The notes under the pieces were generated by a model. It did not search any database, was not told the DNA's origin, and was given only the letters and a program-made list of their open reading frames with translations. Positions 21,701 to 33,700 of a DNA stretch of 64,000 bases are shown piece after piece. The translations under genes and the position numbers were made by a program. The number at the start of each line of letters is the position of its first letter. Positions within the stretch are counted from its first letter, which is position 1. Source of the DNA: Certhia americana (taxonomy: Eukaryota; Chordata; Aves; Passeriformes; Certhiidae); contig CM031864.1 of the NCBI GenBank assembly GCA_018697195.1, positions 24,872,086 to 24,936,085 of the forward strand, in the 5' to 3' direction.

Positions 21701-24700
21701 TATCAAAGACTAAAATAATCTCTAATGCTTGAAAGTACCCAGAAAAATATTTCCAGTGTGTTTCTGATGAAGATGTCAAGTGCTTGCTGATGCTGCTTGT
21801 GCAACTACAGACTATTTTGGTTGCTTCCATCATAGGTGGCCAGTCAGAAGTCAGTACTAAAAAAAGTGCTGTGTCTGCCTGTAACAATGTTATGTGGTAA
21901 AAATTTGGGGATACTCATTCAAGATCAGTTTAAAATTCTGTACTCTTTGATTAAAGATGGTTACAAAAATGTATCATCTGACCTGCATAACTGATTCTGT
22001 TAATTCCTGAAATAATTCTTTGAGAACTGCTATGCTGGAGCATTAGGTGATGTGGGTCAAGAGTATTTTGTCTTCCAGAAAGTCAGACCCAAAACACAGG
22101 AAGATCTTTGGGCCTTTAAGGACTCAGGTGCAGGAAATTTTTTGTGTATAATAGGAAATGCTGTTGAACATATGGATTTCAGATTTTGGTATTAAAGCAG
22201 CATGATTCACCTGTTTTCCCTGGTATACTACACAAAACAAGTGACTATGATGTCCAATCTATAGTTGATTGTAGAGTGGAATGCAGAGGCTGCATTGGTT
22301 TGTGCAGCCTGAGTAACACACAAATGTTGAGTTAATAACTGGTAACTGTGTAGTCACATGTCAAATCTTTCGATGGCATTGTCTCTTTTTGCTTAATATG
22401 CCTCAGAGATTCAGAAAATATCTTGACTCAGTGAGGACAATCACTACCCTTCCCCACATTCCAAAAGCAGCAGTGCGTTGTGCGAGGCTGGTGAGTTTTG
22501 CTGTGGGATTTGGTGGGAGGAAGGAGCTGGAGAGGGTGAACCCAAGGCACACAGCAGTTCCTGAAGGCAAGATGTAATGCCACGTGGGAATGGTTTGGCA
22601 GTCTGTCTGAATGCTGCTTTGGGTTGTGGAAGTGACTTGGTAGGACTTTAAAAACAAGAAACTTAATGTTTGTCAGAAATAACATCAGGGTGATGGAATG
22701 GGCTGTATAACCTTTTGAGGGCCTTTCTAGGCTTACAGTTTGATCTTCAGGTAGGATATGTTAATCCATTGCTATGGGGCCTTTTTCTCAGCCTTTGCAG
22801 AAGATAGTGAGGTTTGGTGTGACTGCTGAAAGGGAGACTGTGGTCTGGAAAGCTGCATTCACATTTTTTTCTACAGTTTATGTTTAGTACAGGTCTGCTA
22901 ACCCGCCACATTTTTCCACATATATGATTCATAAAGTGGATACTGATTTGTAGTCAGTTGAACATCATGTGAACTTTTCTGACACAGAACTAGAAAGGAT
23001 TCTGTCTTTAGGTCTTGAGATTTAAATTTGAAACCGAGGGCGTTTTGTTTGTTTTTGGGTTTTGTTTTATTTTAATAAAAATATTTAGGCATCACAAATA
23101 GATTTAATCTTGGGAGTTATAAATTTGCTCAGGTGCTTGCTCCCAAGCAATTCATTAGTTTTCAAAACAGGAAAGGAGGTTACTGGTTAACTGGGAGTAC
23201 CTGGGAGTGCTCAGTGGGGCAATGGTGGAAGCAGATCTGTTTGGAGGCAGTTTGCACCTGCTGGAGCAGAGTTACACAGGTCATCTGGATTTGGGCCAGG
23301 GAGCTGCATCTCTTCAACCAGACTGGGTTTCCTCCAGACCTGTTGGTGTTTGATGGGCTTCAAAGCCTCAAGCAGCACCTTTCCTGGAGAGGACAGTTCT
23401 TGTAGTAGTGTATCCATCTGCTTCCCTTCTGTGCTAATGACATTTGCTAGATCTGAGCTGGTTGGATTGGTCATAGGTTTCTCCTTCAGCTGAATACAGA
23501 ACAGAGTAATTTCCCATATTCCAGGAGTACCATGTGTTTTGGTGATGGACTTGGGTGTTGTAGCCAACAGCCCTTCTGGATGAGCCACTCCTGAACTGAG
23601 GAGAGCCAACAGCAGAGGACTGTGGGTGAGTCGTGTGTTGCTAAGCCAGAAATTATTCAAATATTCGTGAGTTGAAAAGTAAGTTTATCTCAGAACAGCA
23701 TTGCATGTGTGTTTCTGATAGAGAATGGGGAGCAGCTAATGAGACTCCTGTAAATGATTGGCAGTGATGTACTGAGGACCCATTTAATTATAATAAATTG
23801 AGGATATAATTCTCCCTGACTGGTGTTCAGCCTTCTGCCGTGGCTGTGCTTTTAGAGTATGGTTTGTATGTAATTTCAATATGGAGAATTGAAAATAATT
23901 TCTAAGATGCAGCTTGCAATTAGGATCATACCCAGATGTAATCTGACTGTTTTTGTCAAGGCTTGTCTGAACCATGTGGTGTCCTTTCAAACCTCTTAAT
24001 AATAACGAGAAGCTGTTTAAAACTTTTTGGGTATGTCATGTTTGTGCACAGATGCGTGTTTTGTGTGATGTTGACATGATTGGGAGTTTATAAAATGAAG
24101 GGATTGGCAAAAAACAGTTTACAGTTACTGAATGAGCACAATATCTAAATGTCAATAATTTTGCCTTAAGGCTTATGTTTTAGAAGGCCTTGACTATCTG
24201 GGCATAGATGTTAGTATTAGGACTTGGAGAGCACATGTTGAAAATGCTGAACTCCACTGTATTTGTCATAGCTAACTTGCTACAAACACAGTATGAGGGA
24301 TTACTTGTGCTTTATTTCTGCCACCTCTGATGGTACCATCTAATGGATTTGCTCTTTATCCATCTGCTGCTTAGCAGTGAAGACAGTATCTCAAATCCCC
24401 AGTAACTGACTTCTCTTAAGTGATTATTTCCTTGGTGTTGGAGTCATTCCAGCCTTACTGAGCAAAAAGATCAGCATTTGCCACTGTGTAAGGGGGTAAT
24501 TTGAGGCAGGGATTGAGAAGAAGGTGTTCTGTAGGGAACACCAAAAATGAGCAAGAGGTCTGAGTTTTATATCCCAAGCTGTTACTGGAGGTTGGAGGCA
24601 GCAGGATACTTGCAGAGCTTAAAGTCAGAATTTAGCTGCTGCAGTTGTTGCCCTCTTGATGCAAAGCGAAGTGGCCTTTCCAGAGGGAAATGTGTGTCAC

Positions 24701-27700
24701 TGCTCTCCAGCTCTGCAGGCAGGTGAGAGGGCACATTTTGTCTGCATTACAAGTGTGGCACTGAACTGACTGTATTTCCTTCCTTTGGATTGGATTCTCT
24801 ACGCTTGTCTGGGAGATCCCATGCAGTGTCCAGGGAGGGCTGGTATCTACTGCCTGACCTGATTGGGCTTCTGCAGGGCTGACTTGAAGAGCAGAATTTT
24901 CTGAAACTGGTTTGATGATACCCATCTGAAGCTGATCTCAGTGCTCAGATACCGATGTTTTCCATAATTCTGGAAATGATTTTCATAGTGTAAAAGCTGT
25001 TAAAAGAAGTAGTGTTCACTTGTCCTAACATTTATTGTCTGCAGTTTCCAGACCCTTAACTCAAGTAGTTTTACCAAGTCAGGAACTGTAATATAGCAAA
25101 TTACTGCTGGTGTTACTATATATTTATCACCACTGAGACCTGATAATGTACACTCTCATTGGGGTTTGAAAGAGGAAAAAAAGGGTGTGAGAAACGACAC
25201 CTCACTTCATTCAATTTTCAAAGCTTTATTGAACCACAACAAGGGATTGAATAAGGAAAAAGGGCCAGCACTGGGTGCTTAGCTGCTTCCAGAGGCACAC
25301 TGCCCACACCTGTAGCAATCCTTATCTATTGACAAGCCTACCCTCTCCACACTCGTGCATATGTCACTCTTCCCACCCAGCTCCTCCCGCCTCTTGGAAC
25401 CTGTGCAGCTTTTCTTGATTCGACTTTCCCAATGGTCAGAGATACCGAAAATTTCTATTAAAAACCCACCAGATCTTAACAGAACTTCTTTTATTTAACC
25501 TTATACATTTAACATTCGCGAGAGCCAACATCACACTATCCATTTATTACAAGGGCATAGTTCAAAAATCCAGGGGTTTTGTTGTTGTTGTTGTTCAGAA
25601 AATAATTCCGTTGCTTCTCCTTGCTCAGTCTCAAAACCTTGTAGGAATTATCGTGGCAAGTTCAGTTGTAAACTTCTCACATCCCTCTTAGGGCCGTAGT
25701 TCTAAGAACTGGTAACCCTTCCATGTGCTTCCCTAAAGTTCCTTACTGTGGGCAGTGAGGGAGCAGAGCTTTATGTTTTGGTGTCTATCTTCCTTTAAGG
25801 GAGAGGGCTGTCAATGGCTGAGAGGATTGGAGGGCAGTCTTGGAGTTTTTGTGCACTTGTGCCTTTAAGATTGCCTTAGTTTTGAAAAAAATCTGCTCGT
25901 CCAAGGGAAGGTGTAAAATTGAAGGAGATACACAGATGTGAATTATATATATATATTAGATCTTAAATATTTTGCATGTCACTTGTTCTCAGGTCAGCTG
26001 CAAAGCTGACATATTGTCAGCCAGTGCAGTAAATGCAGTACTGTATGAATGTGCCAGGGTATTCCTAAAAAGTGTCACTTTTTTATTGTTTGCTGTTAGA
26101 ATTTTCTTTGGAAGTTATTCTTTAACATATAAAAATAAGTCAATGTCTTAAATCGCCACACATATTAAGCATCCTTTTACTATTTCCCGAGCATAGCTTT
26201 TTTTATATTAGCTTTTTTATAGCTAATAAATTCTTATTACTGTTACTAAACCAGAATTTTTCTATACTGATAATAGTGTCAGGGTTACCTATGGAGCTAC
26301 ACTCTAAGGTCCTGGAAGGTAAACAAGGTAAAGGTGACTGGAGTTTTTGTGCTTTTCCTTGTTGAACAGCATCCATTTAGATGTTATTTTTATCCCTGCT
26401 GTCTTTAGTAAAATTCCACATAACAGTAGGTCAAGATGACGGGTTAAAGAACAGCATATTTTAAAGAACAGTATTTGTAAAAAATTACTATGGAAATGCA
26501 TATGAGCTTCCCTGAGCTAGTCCTAACACTATATTTATTGTCACCTGTTTTTGCTTGAATTGGAAAATACAGGTTGTTGCATATATAGTTTTCAGGTTAC
26601 TGTCCTGTCTTAAATTTTGGAGTTCTATGGAACAGATCCAGGCATCTTGCTGATCCTGAATGGCTGGACCCCATTTCTGAGGCATTTAGCTCACGTTCTG
26701 ACTCCAGGTTGTAAGGAGAGGGAGAGTGGAGAGTCTGGTGGGGTCACTGGAATGCCAGAAGCCTGAGCAGTGTAGGAGATTTGTATTTCCCTCTCTGTAG
26801 ATTAAATCAGAGATTAAGAACACATAACTTCCCTTAGGAGTGTTTTTACCTTTGGGGCACATCATTTTAAAATCTTGGGACAAAGAAACTGACTTCCATG
26901 AAACTGGAGGAAGGAAATGAGTTTGAATGAAGCTGACTGCAAGGGTACTTGTACCCTTATCTAAGGAGGAGGACTGTCAGCTCTAATCAAACTTGGAAAG
27001 AGTTGCTTTTGACGGTTATATTTTGAAGATGATTATTATGACTTGCTTCTAATAGAGGAGAAGGAGGGAAGATGGGATTAAGAAAAACTGTGTTCTGTGT
27101 CCCCATTTCTCAACATTCTTCTCAGCTATGGTGAGAACACAAAAAGAATAAAGCAGGATTCCCTGTAGAGGGGGTTTGTATTCAGGTGCTGATTGCTTTG
27201 CTTTAATATCTGGTTGCAAAGTGTAGGGCTTTTTTTACTGGTGATGAAATACTTGTTTCTGTGGCTTTGATCTACAGCTATAATCTGATTAAACCACAGG
27301 TCAGGGAAATTAGCTGTACCCTGGCTTCAGCTGCCTGTAAGAGGAATAATAAGATTTAAACTACTTAGCACATAAAATTGACAATAAGATGGTTCTGTTA
27401 AATGTCTTTTTCATTGGTGTGTGTTAGCGGTGTCCTTCCAAGGCACATGGAACATTTAATTCCATGATCCACAGCCTGAAGATCTCTTGCTATGTCAGTA
27501 AGAGCTGACATCACCCAAACCTTCCAGCTCCCAAAGCAAGTGATTCCAGAACTTTATGCAAACTATGATCATTTAAATTAGGTGGCAGCACTTGAATGTT
27601 TGGAACGCTAAGAACTTGTTCTATAGAGGTAAAGCTGTTAAAGTTTTTTAACAGTACATGTCTGATGCACAAGTAGGTAGAGTCTGTTCATAAATTAATA

Positions 27701-30700
27701 AGTAAAATCTTTGTTGGATGCTATATACCCCAGCAAAATCCTGATTCCATCTGTTTGCCCTTTCAGGAAAAGGTGTGTGAGGCTGTTAACAGGAGCTGTT
27801 GTCTGAAGCTGTTGTATTCGGGTGATGTTGAATTAAAAAAGATGAAGTTTACTCACTAATTCTCTACTACCGTTCTTCATAATTATCTAGGTTTATGCAC
27901 AATCCTAAAATTGCTGCAAAAATATTTCCTTTTGACAAGTCATAGTTAGAGATACAGTAACTGTCTACAGAACAGTCAGGGAAGTCAGAGTTATGTTGCA
28001 GAACCTAACCTTTAGCAAAGTGTACCAGCTGTAAAGGATTTAGTAGCCAGAGAGTCTCTAAAAATTGTAAAGGAAAGTTTCAGTTTTAGCAAGTGTTAGT
28101 GGTAACTCATAGGAGTTGAAGGAAAAATACTTATTTTCCAAAAGACTGTCAGCCACTTGTATCAGCAAGTTTTCCTCACATCTGAAGTGCTAAACTCCAG
28201 ATGTGAGTGATGTCTTGAATACAGTGCTTGGAGGCTTCTGAACAACCAAACTCTCCTAAGTATGCTGAGGAATATTCAGTTCCCATGCTGTTAGTGTTTC
28301 CTACTGCTTCCACCTGCCCTGAATCAGCATAGGTATGCTTAAATACAGACAAATAAAGAAATAAAACACCCACTGAATATTAAAACCATTATAAATTTTA
28401 GTTGAAGATAACTGTTATTTTGAAGAAAATCTAAAATGGTAGTTGCAGGTTGTTGCTTTGAAGTTCCTTCTGGTGTGAGTCTTGCCAAATACTGAAATTA
28501 TGAAATTGAAATATTAAGTGTGTTTGAGTTTTAGTATGCTAGTATAGAAAATTGACCTTTTCTCCCCCAAAAAAGAAAGAAAGATTTCCCACATTTATTC
28601 TATATAATCTCTGTATTTTTCTATTCCCTTTCAGAAGAATGAAAACTTTCTGGCAGTGCCCTTGATGAGCCTTGGGATCAGTCACCTCCTGCTAAGGCAC
28701 ATTAGGCTGCAGGTGCTTTTCATTGTGGTACAGTTTTTGCACACACCTCTAGGAAGGAGAAGTGCCGGAGTATGAGTTTCTGGTTGGAGTGGAACTCCTG
28801 ACCATTTAATGTTTTTTAGTTTTTAGAATCATGTGATTGGATTCTGATAGCTTTTCTAAGCCCAGCTGCCTGGATTCGTTGTCCATTCTAGTCATGTAAA
28901 TCCTCAGTTCCTTATGGGGAGGTTGTGGTACTGAGATTTGTTGAGGGAAGTGATACAGCTGCTGATGCTTAGGGCTATCAGGGGAAAACCGGGTGGAGTT
29001 CCCCTTCAGGAACGCTGAAAGCAGTGTTGTGTTCCCTGCTGGCTTTGGGAGGTCTGGGGTTTTCCACGGTTTTTGTAGAACTTGTCATGCCACAGCAGAT
29101 CATGCCTGGCACATTCTCACTGTGAAAATGAGAGAGGCGTGGTGTAAGTGAGGCTTGACTTCCAGAAATAGAAGATGTTAGCTGGGTAACACAAAACTGC
29201 TGCTTTGAGAAGTTTGGCTTAATTTTATGGGCTTATCTGTGCTTGATAATGAAGCTTGTTAGCAGACCCCTGCTTCTGTAAAATGGATGCGGCACTATTA
29301 GAGATGTAGGGTGGTGTATGCAGAGCTGAAAATTTGTGATTGAGTGCTTTGAATGATAACAGAATTGAAGACAGATATTGGAACAGAAAAGAGTCTTTAG
29401 AGACATTCGTAAAATAGATCCATTTGTTCAGTAATATAGAGCAAATAGAGTTGGAAGTCAGATGGCAACAAGAGGAAAACTTGAATGCAACAGTTAACCA
29501 AAGAGGCTGTATGATCTTTTCTTATGATTTTAACATCAAATTAAGCAAACATGCTCTAGTGTTAGAGTAGGTGTGACTGTGTGATCTTTTGAGGTATCGT
29601 TCAGAGTGATGGGGTAAACACTTCAAAATATCTATATGGGAGATGTCCCAATATTTACAGAATTTTCTTTCTGTAGTGCTTAAGTACTTAGGGGAAACAA
29701 CTTGTTTTCTTCTGCTTTGGGGAAACTTAATTGATCAGGAATGGTAAAAACTTGGGAGAGGGAAAATGAAATGTCTTTCTTGTCTTCCTTTGCCAAGTCC
29801 AGTAGTTCATTCCAGATTAAATGTAGCCTCTGAGTTCCAGCAAAACAGAACTTTATATGCTCTTAGATTAAGAGAAGAAAGGCTTCTTTTGTCTCTGTGG
29901 GGACTTAAATTTTTATTTATCTTATATCTTTAGAACTTCAAGAGACGGCCCTGACTACTGTGTTCTAAAGTTTTGAAGCTTTTGAATTTTATGAATAAAA
30001 TGAAAATTTCTTTGGCTATCAGACATTTTTACTGAATCTGATGGGTGGCTGTTGTATTTCAATTTAAAGTTTGACTAAAGCACAGAGCTGAATCTACATA
30101 TTTGTTAAGGAAATGATAAAGAGTAGCTATTATGATATATCAAGGTGGTATATGGAAATACTCGAAATGTAATTTTTTGCACTATGGTTTGTCCTTTTTT
30201 TGTTTTGGATCAAAAAAACTTAGGGAAGCTTGCCTGAGCTGTTAAGTCCAACTGGGCAAGGAAGTACTTGAGCAATATTCTTGAAATGATACAATGGGTA
30301 AACGAGCTACTTTATTAGCAGGCGAACCTTTTTGGCCCCCAAATGAGTCATTCTACTTCAGGGTGAGTGTGCATAAAATACATGGCCATACAAGGTTGTT
30401 ATAAATCTGCGCTAACTAGCCCCGGGGAAATCGCCCGCTACATACCACTCCCCTTCCCCATCTGACAGTTCCATGCAACCTAATGTGAGGTAGTCAGAGG
30501 AGAAAGGGGCAAGGCGGGCCTTCAGGGGAACATAACTGAATTCCAGTTGGTGCCCACTGGACTCCCTGAGCACTATCAAAGGCCTGTTGGGAGTTGTTAA
30601 GGAATGGGGGCAGTGCATTCTCTCCCCTCTCTCCCTCTCTCTCCCTCATCGCCTCACCTTCACTCTCCCTCTCTCTCCCTCATCTTCCTCCTCCCTCGCT

Positions 30701-33700
30701 CTCCACTCGCTCTCCCTCTCTCTGCCCTTCTCTCCCCTTCCTCCCTCTCTCGTCCCTCTTCTCATCCCTCTCTCTCTCTCTNNNNNNNNNNNNNNNNNNN
30801 NNNNNNNNNNNNNNNNNNNNNNNNNNNNNNNNNNNNNNNNNNNNNNNNNNNNNNNNNNNNNNNNCTCCCTCTCTCTCCCTCTCTCTCCCTCTCTCTCCCT
30901 CTCTCTCCCTCACTATTTTGCCACTGATACAGAACAAATTATGGTGACAATCCCTTCAGTATTGCTTGTTACAGTTTTAAAGATTATACAACTCTGTTAT
31001 GGCGGGTGAAGCGATTGGTGCTAAAGTCTCTTGTTCTGTGAGCTCATGAGTCTTCTCTTCCAAAAAAAAAGTGGTTTTATATAAGCCTTTTTGGTAGAAG
31101 CTCAGCTCTAGCCATATGATTAGGTCTGTGCATTTACAAAGAATCTGTCAGCAGTTGCACTGATGTAAGAGGCTGAGGCTCTCTTCATCTGAATTCTCTA
31201 GGTAACGGTGAGGGCAAACTTCTGGGGCGAATAAAAAGTGCTTTTATATTCTCCCTTTTAAAGATTATAGTTAGTGGAAGGTAGTTCTGCACAAATAATT
31301 TCCAGAGGAGCAGTTCTTAGATTTAAAGGGCAGAGTCTTTGTGCCTGGAAGAGAATTTTGGGCTCGTGTCTGTGGGCGCAGTCCTGTGTGTCCTGCTGGG
31401 TCTGAGCATTTGTGGCTTTGGCAGCACAGATCGTGTTCTCAGCTCAGAGGAGACCTTCACAGCCCTGGAAGATGTTTGAAGCGTGAGCCAGACTGTAGGA
31501 ACTTGGCTGGCTGTTCAGAAAAGCAAGATTACAGCACCTGAGCAAGTCAGCTTTTCCTTGGGAGCAATGGCATTGCTGGCTGCCAAGTCCCAGCACCAGA
31601 GGTGTGGCTCAGCTCTGTGCCTGACCAGACTTGTGGGTCAGCAGCCCAGGGGCTGCCGAGGCACAGCATGCAGAGGACATTGCTGTCCCTCCTCGTCTCT
31701 TCTTGGCTCCGTGGGGACAGGATCTGTTCACTCTCATCTGCTGGCTGCAAACACAGAGAGCCATCATTTAGGGTTTTTGGTACATCTGTGTGGATGAGGT
31801 AGAAATGTTTCTTGGGCTTTCAGCTTTCTCCTGATACAGTAGCTAAAATTTGCATTGCTTGTCTCCCTTATCTCTTCTACCAGTGTTCCCTGCTTTTAGA
31901 AGTTAAAAAAATATATTAACACCTTCTTGAAATAAATAAACTGAAAGAAGTTGTCTTGCAGGCATTAAATTTGGGTCAGGTGAGGAACATACAAATTAAC
32001 TTCTGATACCAGTTAAGATGTTCTTGACTTTTGTCTTTGACATTTGTTCCTGACAATTAAAGCTCTTGGGGCATCCCATTGCTTCTGAGATGAAGTGGCT
32101 ATGGTGAGCTGTAATAGAAAATGCTTGCATTTAATAAAGAGAAATTTTGTGAAGGGACTTACTGATTTACATCTTCCTAGTAATGTATATCCTATTCTGA
32201 TACCTTTCTAATTCTCATGTGGACCTCAATACCTTCCCTATAATTTGTGGCCAGTAGGTAGATCCCAGATCAAACTGGAAAACTGTTTACAGTCAGCACA
32301 ACTTCACATAGGCAAGAGAAAGTACATGCTGGTTTCTGCAGCCCCTTTAGGGATTAGGTGGTGCTTTCTCCTGGCTCTTCATTCTTTTCCAAGCTGGCAT
32401 CTGACATTGATATATTAGGCACAGTGTGTCTTCCATCTGTGGTTTTGGTTTTGGTTTTTTTCTGAGGCAGGTGAAGGGAGCATTTCATATGCGGGAGGAT
32501 TCCATATCTGGTGTGGAAAGCTTTCTCTCTCCAAGACTACATCACCACTTGAGTGCATCAAGAGCAGAGGGACATGTCCCATCCAAACCCAGCCAAAGCA
32601 GACAGCCTCGTGTCCCTTCTGCCATCCCTGGGTTAATTATGTCTGTCAGACAGGCTAGCAGGGCTGCTGCTTGAAGCTTTATGTACTGCTGACACAGTGC
32701 TGAACTGTAGCACCTCCACTTCCTGCTCCAGCCAGACAATGACCATTCAGAAATATTTATTTATTGAGGACTGCCCCTGTGTTTGTCTTTTTGTAGAGCT
32801 ACTTGCCAGCCTCCACCAGCAGTGGGGTTTTGCAGAGGATGCTCAGTGCAGGAGTTGTAGATAGTCACCTGTAGTTGCCATTCTTTCTGTGTGTACTGTG
32901 TGGTTTGTTTTTTTCCTTGGAAACCTGATCAAAGCATCACTTTAGGGATGCAGTTCGAGGCAGAGAGGTAATTGGGGAAGCCATAGTCTTATCCCTTCTC
33001 CCTACCAAAACTTGTGCAGCATGGGGGCAGGAGGGCTGTACTAGGGTGCTGATAGACACTGACTGGAGTTTGTGTTTCTATGACTCTGTTGGCTCCTGCA
33101 TTTCATGGGTGACAACTCAGAGTTGATACCAAGTTCCCAGGTGGCAGGGCACTGCTGCCACATAAAGTTTAAAATATAAACCGTAATGTAAGCATTTTTA
33201 TGTTGCATTTGTTCTGAAGGACACATAAGCAGGGAGAAGTGAACAGTTGACTGCTGTTATGGGATGAACTGAAAGCAGTCACGCTGTTGAACAACAGTAG
33301 CTCAAATCCTGCATGGCGTGAACTAGAGCAGAGTGAGCTGTAAGCAGATTCACCATTGCATGAATGTGCTTTGGCATAATTCAGTTATTTTGATCTGTCT
33401 GTTTCTAATTTATTATCTTGTTGCTTTCTTACAGGCAGGCAGAAGTCCTGAAGGCTGACATGACAGGTAATTGCCTTTATTGTACCGTTGATCTAGCTTT
33501 TAATAATATTTGTTTTGGTTTTGTTTCTGGTTTTGTTTTCGTTTTGTGTTCTTTTGCTTATCGATATTCCAAAGAATTTTCTGGAAAGTGTGTGACCTTA
33601 TACTAAAGGCTTGTCTTCTGTATATAAATAAATAAATAGTATTTTAACAACTGTGCCCCTTTTGCCTAATACATATTTTTGAAGTTGACTTTGGCTGTTC

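Larger units (their letters stand above)
30300..30975 (-). mobile_element. Probable LTR-like insertion with CT-rich core
   Basis: This segment differs from the surrounding intron: the left part is CpG-rich (CGCTAACTAGCCCCGGGG, CGCCCGCTAC), and the centre is a long CTCTCTCC tract interrupted by an assembly gap. On the minus strand CTGCTAATAAAGTAGCTCG (near 30308-30326) looks like an LTR polyadenylation signal, and the right edge could begin TGTAACAAGC. Boundaries and family are uncertain. CpG retention suggests a young insertion. Confidence 0.4.
12730..33434 (+). other. SMG7: SMG7 intron 1
   Basis: A 20.7-kb GT-AG intron (GTGAGT ... TTTCTTACAG). The first 330 bases are still CpG island. It contains an antisense CR1 (16370-16870), a TATT microsatellite, a minus-strand LTR (25186-25535) and a CT-rich insert with an assembly gap (30300-30975). 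The remaining stretches show no gene, recognisable RNA or exon homology; open frames in them are short and unsupported. Confidence 0.85.

Noticed and set aside
30310..30345. GTTCGCC on the minus strand as a tRNA B box
   Set aside because: No matching A box or cloverleaf could be built at the right spacing; an LTR-like reading fits better.
30587..31009. Open frames rich in Ser/Leu/Pro (plus) and Arg/Glu (minus) around the gap
   Set aside because: They are translations of the CTCTCTCC repeat and unknown bases.
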